Positions 35,601 to 47,600 of a DNA stretch of 64,000 nt are shown here, piece after piece. Every line of letters starts with the position of its first letter. Within the stretch, counting starts at the first letter, position 1. The translations under genes were made by a program, and so were the position numbers. Source of the stretch: Posidonia oceanica (lineage: Eukaryota > Streptophyta > Magnoliopsida > Alismatales > Posidoniaceae); contig JAZBRS010000026.1 of assembly GCA_037176725.1 (NCBI GenBank), positions 147,137,501 through 147,201,500 of the forward strand. Direction: 5' to 3'. Below the pieces are notes generated by a model. That model made no database searches. It worked only from the letters and a program-made list of their open reading frames with translations, and was not told the origin of the DNA.

Positions 35601-38600
35601 CCAATGACACCAAAATAACACTACATTGACAGATAAATGACACTAAGGAACAGAATATCGCAAAGAAAACCAATAACAACATAATAACACGATAATGACA
35701 AGCAAATGAACGAAAGTCAATGACAACATAATAACATGACAACTATAATGAAATACCAAGAAACAAAGAAAAAACAAGAAAACAAGAAGGCAGCATGACA
35801 ACTATAGTAAAATGCCAAAAAACAAAGAGACATTAAGAAAACAAGAAGGCAACATAAGAACTATAGTGAAATATAAAAAAACAAAGAGACAACAAGAAAA
35901 CAGGAAGGGACTCATAACAAGAAAATAGTAGCTTAAACCAGCAGAATCTTACAAGACAGAAGAAATTAAACAAACATTAAATAGGTTCGTATTAAATGCA
36001 ACTAACTTTGACCATTTTAAACAAAAATATAGATCCAATTATTTGCAATAAATGAAATAAAAAGAACTTCTGAGCAATTAAACCTTACAATAAATGAAAC
36101 AATAAAAGTTGCACAAAAGACTCTTCTTGACATGAAGTAATGGATGAAGATATCGGAAAAAGTAGTAGAATTCTAAAAAGAGTTCTGTTGAAAGAGAGTG
36201 GAAAAATGAATGATTTAGGAGAAAAAATGAGAGATAATGGAGGCAATTTGGGTTTCTCTCCAAACTCCTGTTGGAAAGAGAGCATAAGAGCATGGAGAAA
36301 CATTAATTGTCTTGTACTTTCACTGTAGCAAGATTAGAACAGCAGGAGAGAGGGAACGGGAGGTCGCGTGCGATTCACGTGACCTCCACATTGGAAGGGT
36401 CGCATTGGGGGTTTGTCTACCATTTTCCTACTTTTTAAGTGTTGTGGCAATTAGAAATCTAGAAGCATATTGGATAAAAAAAGGTATGATGTGATTACGT
36501 CTAAGAAATAATAAGTGTCTCTATACAAACTAGTCCAGCATTTCTGAGACAGAAACCATCATAAATTTTGGAATTAAAAAGATCAATCAGACTAGCAATC
36601 TGACCAGTATAAATAAGAGTAACATGATATGTGGCAGGATCATTGTAAATACATATAGATTACTTTCAACTATGTTCATATGTTCATGGTATTAATATCT
36701 CACCGTGTAGGTGCTCCATCCATGTTGCCCAGGCATGAGGCCTTGGGAGGAAGGAAGAACAAAAGGCAAATAAGATGGAAACCCATTAATTTGTGGACTG
36801 GACATGTCCGGCCTCTGAAACCATGATGGAATCCCACCTATGAACGGCATTCCTGAAGGGGACACCATAGATGATCCAACGGGTGCATATGCCGAGGATC
36901 CTGATACAGGAGGTGCAGCTTCAAAAGTAGCAGGTTGTGGATGATTAAATTTACAGGTAATCCCAAATTTACAATATCCGGTTCTCATGTAATGTGGGCA
37001 CGAATTCTCTTCCTGAAAGAAAAACAACGGATATGATGAATAAAATATCATCACCAAATAGGCAGCTGAAAATTTAAGAAGACTATGAAAAATGACAATC
37101 CTGGAAACCAGAACAAAATTAATAACGTTGGATGCACATGATTAAAGAACCTGGTGTAAAGCAAACGAAAACTAGAAATAAAGTCTCACCCGACGCATTG
37201 GTAAACCAAAAACATTTAATGACATCTGTCCATCATCAGGTCCATTTTTGGGATGATTATATTTGCATGTATAGCCATACTTGCAGGTTCCTGTTCTGAG
37301 AAAATGCTGCAAGAAAATCATGAAGTAGTAATTAATATTTATTCCCCAAGATCATACAGTAAAAAAATGCTCCATTATGAAACATATGAAGTGAAATGTC
37401 TCTATTTTAAATAAAAAGAATAATAAGAACAGCTGTTTCAGGAAAAAAAATTCACTGAAGATCTCTATCAAAAGTGAAACCCTCTTCAACAATAAATGTA
37501 GGGCCTGTAATATCACATCAAATATATGCAAGGAGCCTCTATCGGTAGTCATTTGTCACATGAGTGACAAACTTTAATTTAGTTGTATGCTTTTTTAGGG
37601 AACTTTAGTTGTATGTTGGACACCACATTTTGTTAGTTCAGCCAGAGAATAATCCAACAGTTGGATAAGATGTGCTTCACGTAAGAGAAGTCCAAAATAC
37701 AATGCCACACCTAGGTAAGAATACCTGAACTATTTTTATTTACACTTTGTACTCGTTAAACAAACGGACTATTGAAAGCTTACCGTGATTCAAACTTGTG
37801 ACCCCCAAGTCACAGTAAAGCAACCTTGTTGTAGCACAATGCTCAACCTTACCTCCAATTCATGAATAAACTCAATTTAATTGAATCAACTATTCATGTC
37901 AACTTGTTGTAAGAATGGTCAAAGAATTAAAACAATTTTCAAAAGAAAATTCTGCTAAAAGAAAAGGATCATTATTTGAACCAAATAAGCTTACTCCTTT
38001 TTTTTATGTTTATGTTTAAGGATGCATTTCATTAATTGTCTAAATGGAATAATTAGCTAGCATTATAATCAACAAATGGACTGTAAATTTGTGTTTTATT
38101 TTTTTAAGCATTGTACAATCCAAATATTTATAAATGTGATAAATGGCCAAAATCAACATATTTTTTGTTTGCTCCTGAAGCAAACACGCCTAGACTGAAC
38201 TCGAGATGTACATGTAAGATTTTATAAGATGCCTATATATGGAATGGCACTACAGCCAATCTACCAGTAATCTTTTTAATGGCGTGCATTAGCTAATAAT
38301 AACATCATTTGTATTCTCACCCTAAAAATAGTGGTAGGTAACCTCATCACTCTATTCTACTTGTTAGTGAATTTGTTAGTAGTTTATTACATAGGTACGC
38401 ATACTGTGCATAGTTTTTAAGAGAGCTGGTTCCCACTTAACCCAAATATAAAATTACATTTAGCTTTGGGCCATATTTTAAGTATTGGATCTACACCCCA
38501 CACATAAACTAAAGTCAAGTTCAACTCGACCATCACACTGTTGTTGTCCAATGAGCTTGGGTCAATATTTATATTTACATGCCTAGTTATTTGAGATGTC

Positions 38601-41600
38601 ATTTTTGGTAATAAAAAAAGGTAAAAAAATCATGCCTAAGGTGATATCATCGAATTACAGATAATTGGTGTTCTCCGAGAAACTTATAAATAGTCTGCAT
38701 TCTTACGATCGCTGTATTATCTGATTCAACTAACCAAGCGACTGTCTTTGTTACCTTAAATATGACAATTATGCCTATTTTATCTTTGAGAAATGACTTC
38801 TTAGCAACTCTACTACAACATGAGAAAGCTTCTGGCTTTCTTGAAGAGCCAATTAAACAACATTAAGTTATCAGAAATTTAGAGGTCTCCTAGTCTAACT
38901 AAAGAATTGTTGTTGCTACGACCTCTGCAACTAATAGAATAGCCACCAAGTCAATAATGTTGTAAAAATCAACAATTGTGTTCCTTAGTTGTCATAAAAG
39001 TTATCTAGGAACCAAAATAGGTCAACGAAGCAACATATTTATATTGTAGACCAACTTGTATTATGGGATACATAATTGTGACAATAATTGAGTCCATAAC
39101 AATACCCCACTAAAAGTAGGTCCGCAATTCATGTTAACTCCTCTTTGACATGCCAGATTGGAGGGACACAATGCATATTTAACAATATGATGAACCTTAG
39201 TTTTTATATGAAGTTATATTTCAGTACAATTTTATAATACACAATCACACTTCAACAATGATGTTTGTCATTTGGAGGTTACCACATTTTACATGTCATG
39301 AATTTAGTAGCACCTCTGCATTTTCTTATATAATCCTTCGATTAAATTTTCATCATGTTTAGCAGATGACATGCTGTTTTTTATCTTTTCCATAATTTCT
39401 ATTGAAAAAATATTTTATTCGAAAACTAAGGATATTGAGTTGCAGATAGAAACTGATAAATATGCATTCCTGTAATGGGCATGATGTTTCATCCTAGTAG
39501 CCAGATTAGGGGTGCCTTAACAACTATGTAGAAAAAGAAGTTACAGATATGATCTAGACGTGCACACAATCACATCAATGTTTATAGTATCAATTAATCA
39601 AAGTATGTTGGCATACTTAAACTGACAAAGTGATCTCTTAACCAAAGTATGCAAGAGAATTAAAAAAATAAATTACATGTTAAAAAATTACAGAAATTAA
39701 ACAATTAATACAGAAATTGATGTGTGAATGGTTAGGATGCAAGGGGAGGGTCATATAGTGGTCTTGGAACCTCAAACGAGGACGAAAAGCTTAAAAAAAT
39801 CCCCAATGGTCTGAAATTTTCTAATAGACAGGATTTATGAGCTCACATAGTCGAACTAGCACCATTATACAGGCACTTATATCTGCACAAGCGGTTTCTT
39901 AATTTGCACAGGTCTTAAACGATTAATCGAGGTTGCATCATGCAATCTAAACTTTTGCCATTCATTAAGTCAACGCTTACTTGAGTAAGTGCTCCCCTCA
40001 CTCACTGCTGGCTGACAGAGCAACAATTATGTCTACTTTTTCTTGTGGAGTGGAGAGAGCTCACAAAAGGCAAAAGAGACAGAAAGGCACAAGAAACCAT
40101 AAAACTACAATTAGAGGATTAACTAGAAGAATTAGGAGAACAGTTGAACAATAGCAAAGAAAGAAGACTGTGCTATAAAACTTGTCTGAATGAGACACTA
40201 GTTCAAGGGTTTCCAGTTTTCACTGAGTTTTAGGCTTCTTCTTCTTAAGCAATCCGAGTCCAACTGACTCATCTCAACTTCAAACCCAACAACATGAACT
40301 AAAATAGTTGATCCTATCTTTATTTAATATGCTTCTTTTTCTAAGAAACGTCAGACTAAATCTAGAGTGATACAATCTTCCCTAGAGAGAGTCCACAATC
40401 TTAACTAGAGGATGTAGGATTTTAGAGGTGACTTCTACTTCTTCAAGTATAACACTTAATTCCAATTGGTGGAGGCTCTCATACCGTTTGTAACATCTAA
40501 AACCCAACTGACCTATGATAATCTTAGACTCGACAATCATTCCTAAAATGCTTTAGACGAAGTTGATAGGCAATTGATCATAGTCTTTATTTAACATATT
40601 CACTTCTTTTTCTAAGCAACATGGGACTAAATCAGGGATATTACAACCTCCGTATTTTGAGCACAATTTACCATCATAAATAAATACACAATTACCATAC
40701 AATTCTTTCAAGTATTCTATTCATAGTTGTACACTACTCGCAAGCACAGCCTATTCAATATTAATCAACTTATATTGCATGTTACAAATACATGGGAAGA
40801 ATCCAAAATCAAACTATTCCATTATTAAAATAAGCAAAAGCCTTGAAAATAAAAACATACATTATAAACTGACTTAACAACAAACTCTTACTTTAAAATG
40901 ACTAGCTTTTGTAATATAATAGAGTACTTAACATCTTACTGACAACACAAATGATAAATCTTGGCATGATAAAAGAAAACACAAGCTATCATAATAGACA
41001 AATCATCCCAAGGTGTATGTCGTCCCAGTGCAAGTATCATATTCTGGATTCAACAGAAGATATAATGTCATTAACCCATGAAATAACAAAAATAATATAA
41101 GGACTTCAAATATAAAAACCTATATCACCATCAACCAATAACCCTTGTTCCTATACTCTGCAAAAGATCACCTGAAACCATGGAGATCGGTGAGCATTCG
41201 CAACCACCTCGCCAACGTCGAAGCTCCTTACGTTGAATGAACGATGACACCCGACCCTCACCTCCACCAGTTGATCATTCTAATTGGCGAGGTCAAATCC
41301 AAATACTCCAACCAAACCACACCCAACATCTAAAATCCGACATGCCTTGTTGATAATACTTCCTCCTATTTCCATTGAGCACACCCTCTATCTCTCTCTC
41401 ATTCTCTAAAGAAAAGAAAAGAGGAGCAATCTAGAGGCAAGGAGAGGTATGGCTATTCTATATATAGACACTAACATCCCATCAATTCATACCACCACCT
41501 TTCAAATTGGTCCAAAAAATCTTTCTAATTGTTCTCTTCAATTTGTTCTTTTCATGTCTCTTCAATCACCTTCCCTCCATTTAAATTTGGCAATAATTCT

Positions 41601-44600
41601 AAAGAACAGAACATAAGCTCCCGATGGTGAAGGACCGATGACAATATCATGGAATCAAGGAAGCTACTTGGGAGCTTGAGTATAAGATGTGGACCAAGTA
41701 TCCCCTATTTGGTATGTCTCTTTCCATATAAAGTTGGAGGATGAAATCTCTTTAAGGAGAGTAAGTCATTATATCTGTTCTTTTGAATTGTTGCAATTTT
41801 AAATAGAGGAATTAGTGGAAATTGATTGGAAACGTGATTAAAGAGATAGAAACAATAGATTGAAGGGAATAATTAAAAAAATTCTTTTGGACTACGAGTA
41901 AATTACCTCATGGTACCTCCAACTTTCATGAATTTCCATACCATCAACTTCAAAAAGATATACTTCAATATCCTGAAGTTATGACTAGTTTAAATGTCAA
42001 GTACTTGTCCAAGGTGTCATAATCTGGCCTTTTATGACTGTTTTACCGTTCATCTTCGCCTTCTTCTTCTTCTCCTTTCCATCTCTCTCGTCCATCTCTT
42101 ACTTTTCCATGAGGGAGGGAGAGCAATAGCACCAGTGGCAACAACAGTAAAATAGTTTCACCTTTCAAAAACCATAATCTTCCGTCTAAAGAATGCAAAC
42201 TCCTCCCACCAAAAAATCGTACTCCAATGCCATTGATGTCAACTAAGGGTGCAAATTGGGTTGGGTTGGCATGTGGCACCCACCCAATTCAGCCCAAAAA
42301 TGCATGGATTACGCTGGAGTATGTGTACAATAGGCTGGGTTGGGTTAAAATTTCTGACTTGAAGTTTTTGTGGATTGGGTTTGGATTAGGCCTAACCCAG
42401 CCCATTGACACAACCCGTGGGTTTTGTCCATAGGTTCAACCCATGAGTTTAGCTTAATCCATTATATTACTAACTTATAGGTCATGGCAAAAACCAAACA
42501 ACCTATTAAATTTACGATCTATGTTAATTGATAACATAAGTAATTAAGAATCTAATTTAGTAGTGTTATATGCATTTTTATTTGGAACTTTTCATAAATA
42601 CTTTGGTTTGGAACATTTTGTATGTTTTTGTCGTGATCTGGATATTTTGGACAAGATTATGTGATAGTGGTACAATTGGATTTGCCATGTAGTTGTATTT
42701 TAATTAATTTCAAAGAAAACTATAAAGTTAGCTATGGAATGTGTCTTTATTTATTTACACATGGACAAAATTTTACAACAAATTACAAGATTTGTATTTA
42801 TACTTGGCTAAGACAACTCATAACTAACCCAAACAATGATTGGGTTGGGCCAAACCTACGTAGCACGGATTCTTCTAAGGACCCAATGTCTCCGCATTGG
42901 ATAAGTAATGGATATGGATTCACCTAGGATATGGCAGGATTTGCATCCGATACGCCACGTGATGTATCTAGGGTAAAACAATAAAAAAATGTGATGGGAT
43001 TAGGCTGGGATAGGGAGTGGATACATGGGGATTCGGTCGGGATACTTCTGGGATACGTTTTTACACATTTTATGAATGTTTTGGTTTTTTATGAATGGAT
43101 ATTTTTACTTTAATAGTTTGTTTCATGTATGCACTGCTTTATATGTCATTTCAATGCACGATTATGAATTTTAAAATATGATGACTAATAAACTAGTCCT
43201 TGAATATGTTTTAATTGATAATTTATGAATGAGGACATGATGAATGTTTTGATTTTGTTGTATATATATTTGATTTTGTCATTTTGATGCATGAGTTTAA
43301 ATATTTCGATAAAATTAAATTTATAAATATAGAAAATATATGTCTAATGTTGTATTCATACCGTATTGCGTCCTAATTTTTAGAAAATCGGCGAATCACC
43401 AATCTATATCGTGTCACATCCGAATCCTATATTTGTGCTTCCTTGGGCCAACAAGCATAGGCTGTGGGCTGGGTTTAGGTTGATTGTTAGTTAAACGGGT
43501 TGGACTGGGTTTTCCCAAACCCAACCCAACCTAACCATTTGCACCCTTACCATCGACGTCATCAAAGGAGCAAGGACAAACACTACGATCACATAAGCCA
43601 CCTCCAACTTTATCCTCTCCTTCATCCTCTCTCACCTTCCCATCCTTGCATCCATCAAGACCAGCATACTCTCCTCTTTGAACCATTTTCGGACCCTCAC
43701 AATCCTCAACCTCGACGACCATGAAAGCAATAGCGGTGATGGTAGCAACAATAACAACGATGAAAGCAACAACAGCAGATGCGATAGTGGCAACAACAAT
43801 AGTGACAACATCAATTGGAGGGTAGTTTGGTCAAAATCAAGTTTGTATATTGACTGAGCATTGACAAAAGGAGTAAAGTGTATAACAACTACACTTTATG
43901 ATACTAAAGTGTATGATTTTGAAATTAATGGTATGGAAATGAAAATCCACAAAAGTTGGAGATACCATCAAGTATGTTTCTCCTTGGATTAATTTGGGAG
44001 GTGGTGATATGAATTGATAGAAGGTTAGTGTTTATATATTTGAGTGCCCATACCTCTCCTTACCATTGGATTGTTCCTCTTTTCTTTGCTACAGAGAACG
44101 AGAGAGACACAAGGTGTGCTCATCGGAGATTGGAGGAAGCATCACAAACAAGGTATATGAGATTTTAAATGTTGGGTGTGTTTTAGTTTGAGTATTTGGA
44201 TTTCACCTCTCCAATTAGAAGGGGTGGAGATGATGGCCACGTTTAATCGGATGCTCAGCGATCTCTCTAGTTTAGGCATAGAGCATAGGAAAAAGGGTAG
44301 TAGGTTAATGGTGATGTAGGTTTTATGTCTGAAATCCTTATATTTTATTGTTACTTTATGGGTTAATGAAATTATATCTTTTACTCAATCTAGAACATGG
44401 CAAGTGCACTTGGACCACATATATTGTGGGATGATTTTTCTATAGCTTGCATTTTCTTTTATCATACCAAGGTTTATCATTTTTTAGTTGTTGGTAGGAC
44501 AAACATTGATTCCACTAGTATGTTCATGCATGCAGGTTGGAAATATAAAACAAATCCATTAACCTAGAATATCGTGATCTTTTTCCCTGTTAACTAAAAC

Positions 44601-47600
44601 CAATTCCCCTCACCATATGATTTTACCATGTGGGATTGGACCTAATAGCCCAGGACACATACTGTTGGATTAGGCTTATGATAATGGTTTGGACTGTTTG
44701 AACAAGCATTCCTTGTATATGTATAAGCTCTATGTCTTATGCTACTGTTGGTGAAAAGATAGTGAATGACAACTTTCTTATGTTATGTAATAAAGCTATG
44801 TACATTTGAGTTTTCTAAAATTCATATCTAATCAATATGATTATAATTGATCAGTAAGATGTTAAGTACTCTATTAAATGAATAGGATAGTCATTTAGAA
44901 GTAGGAGTTTGTTGTTAAGTCAACTCATAATGTATATTTTTATTTTCAAGGCTTTTGCTTGATAACATGATTTTACCAATGGAATCGATGTATCTTGGAT
45001 TGTGATCATCCAAGGCATTTGTAAATTACTTTGTAAATTACTCATACAATATAAATTGATTAATATTGAACAAATTATGCTTATGAGTAATGTATATTCA
45101 TGAATATAACAATGGAAAGAATTGTAAGGTATGTTAATACATAAGAGTCAAAAATGTGGAAACTAAGTGATACATTCAAATGAATGGGAGTCACCTCTAA
45201 AATTCTACATCACCTAGGTATTAAATATATCATAAAGAAACAACATAAAGAGCACAACTAAATATCATATTAACTTCAACTTAAGTATTTTATGCAGGGT
45301 CTGAGTTGTTATAAGTCCATTAGGTCTAAGATGTTACATCTTCTTTGTAAGACATTTGAGAAGTACCATATACAAAATATTTATATAAACCCTAATAGTT
45401 TCTGTTATAATTTTTAATAAATACAATTATGATGCCAAAGGCTTACATGGGTCGTGAACAGTGGAATTCATAATCCATCCACCCCATGATGAACACGATC
45501 CAATGACTAGGTATTATAAAGCCTCATTTTATAAATTCGCACATTGGCTTTAAGAATCCATTTGAGGATCAAATTGCTTGATAGATTCCTTTGACTAGCT
45601 ATAGAGCTATTAGTCATCTTGTCACAATAAAAGTAAATATAGAAACACAAGCTCAATATTGTATTTTGTCCTTGGTGTTTTGGAGAAGTTGGTTGTCTCC
45701 CCAACACACATTTCGGAGGCATGCTCACTTCGTCAAGGTATTAATGTCCTGTATGTTCCCACCATGACATAACATCAATATGGAGAGTTACCTAGGTCAT
45801 ACTAAAGTGGATACTTACTATTTCAATATTCTTATAGTATAATAAAAAGAGAGTCAGAGCTTACCAAAGAAAAAGAGATGAACCCACATAGTAGAATTAT
45901 TGCATCATTTTATTGTTCTTGTAAAAGAGAACAAATTAATCTCCATCGAGAAATCTCATTGATGCATATTTCACCTTCTATCCACACACTATAGTAATAT
46001 GCCATTTGTTTTTGTTTTAATAAGCTGAATTGTGCATCTCAAGAAAGAACTATACACCACTTAAATGACCTTTAGATTTTGTTGATGCAACATACATATT
46101 ATAATGGACCGTTATGAGCAGATTAGATGAGATCTAAATATAAAAAAAATTGATGAGATGTACAGAAAACATTATAAGTTGCTCACCAACTTGTAGATTA
46201 CTAGATTATGAAACATTTCTCATTTTAAATCTCCGTATTCCATAGCACTTATGTGAATGTTTAACTTGTTGACAGTTCACAAGCTTCATTATTTTCGGAA
46301 TGAGAAGAATGTTGAAGAATATAATCTCAAAATCATCTTATAAAAGCATAAAGAAAAAAACCCAGAATTAAGCAAGAAAAATAGATGATAATCACCTAAA
46401 GAGGTAAAAATATTAAGAACTGACTACTACTGTCTGGAAACATTTCTAGAAGAGACCTATTCAAAATAATAAGAAAAAACCTCCTTCTGTAGTAACTTAG
46501 CTGATAATGAAGAAGTTCAATGCTACAAATGAAGGCTGAGAAAGACACCATTCGGTACAATCTTAAGGATTCTAGAAAAAGTCTGGGTTCTACTGAACCA
46601 CACCTCCTAAAGGTGTTTCTAGAGATTAGTTAAGAAATACAAGTCACTAGCCTAGTGATGCATGAAAGATGACAAATCAGGTGCTCTACCTGTTTGTTCC
46701 AAATAATATCTGTATGTTTGTTGTTGTCAATCATACTGACAATCAGGTGCTCTACCTTTTTCAGCATATCTAGAAATTTATTGTTAGTACAAGCATTGGG
46801 ACATGAACAGGAAATTTATATACCTGGCAATCAGGTTGCCCAACTCTTTCAGGGAGATCTCCTTGGGACAAATGTTCCTGGAGAACCATAACAGCAGCAT
46901 TTTAGCAAGACATTCACTCACTCACAAATGCCTAGCATTATCAACTATCAAACAAATTCAAATCAGTATATGCGCCACTACTGCTGCACTAACAAGTGAA
47001 ATAATCCCCATAACTAGAGCAGTGAGAGGACAGAAGTCACCTCGACAATGGATGAGCTACAAAGAAACACAACTTATGCATTGGGTTTGCCTATATTATT
47101 CTAATAAACGGAGTACAGAGCTGAAATACGGCAATGTTAGTACGCACCTGGCCAGTATAAGAAGGGTGGTTGTAGCGGCAATTGGTTCCGTATCCACACA
47201 TACCATGCTTCAAGAAATATATGCAGTCGGGGACTCCGGGACGATCCTGAAGGAGCACTTGTGGGATAGAAGACGTAGTCTTATGGTTGGCGTGAGCAGC
47301 TTCTGAGGACCCGTGTTTATCCTCCTCGATCTTTAAATTCCGCATGGACTCTGCAATATGGAGAGAAAATTAGAAGCATGAAAATAAATCATGTCGGTGT
47401 CGGTTGTTGATTGAAAAAAAAAAATCTTTTTTGGCAATCGAATAGGTGATGCATGGGGAGATTCACAATCTCAAACGCGATCGAAGGGTAATAAGAAAAA
47501 ACATCATCAAAAATATAAAGGATCTAGATGAGGGAGATCGGGAATTCTGAGGAAGATCGGTTACCTTGGAGCTTGTCCGCATCAGAAGAACTGGAAACAA

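Larger units (their letters stand above)
28716..36428. mobile_element. Mutator-like element with FAR1-type transposase and Ulp1-like gene (7.7 kb)
   Basis: Terminal inverted repeats of about 85-115 bp start GGAAAATGGTA at both ends (28716 to about 28831; about 36343-36428 inverted). They share the inner block CACGTGAATC and CGCGACCTCCCG. A perfect 9-bp target duplication TACTTTTTA (28707-28715 and 36429-36437) is the Mutator signature. Inside, a FAR1-related transposase lies on the minus strand (33540-35390) and a Ulp1-protease-like multi-exon gene on the plus strand (29870-33020). This resembles Ulp-carrying Mutator elements known from plants (Kaonashi type). Both genes are broken, yet the termini are well kept. 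The element lies in intron 5 of the CCCH gene, which must be spliced around it. Confidence 0.9.
40400..45235. repeat. Giant interrupted inverted repeat inside intron 3 of the CCCH gene
   Basis: The arms at about 40400-42240 and 43550-45235 are inverted, diverged copies. Matching landmarks include AAATTGATTAATATTGAA, GATGTTAAGTACTC, AAGGCTTTTGCTT, GATGTTGGGTGTG, CCATACCTCTCCTT and CCTCCAACTTT/TTGGAGATACC. The right arm has an extra segment of about 370 bp near 44470-44840; the left arm has an extra chromovirus relic near 41600-41780 and an LTR-like block at 40489-40645. The centre is a 1.3-kb MITE-like element. A TATA-like CTATATATAG lies in the left arm near 41458, so the arms may derive from an LTR. 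Transcribed as part of the intron, it could fold into a hairpin more than 1 kb long. Confidence 0.75.

Noticed and set aside
42244..43549. GGGTTGGGTT-rich ends as interstitial telomeric repeats
   Set aside because: The plant telomere unit is TTTAGGG; these are inverted MITE termini.
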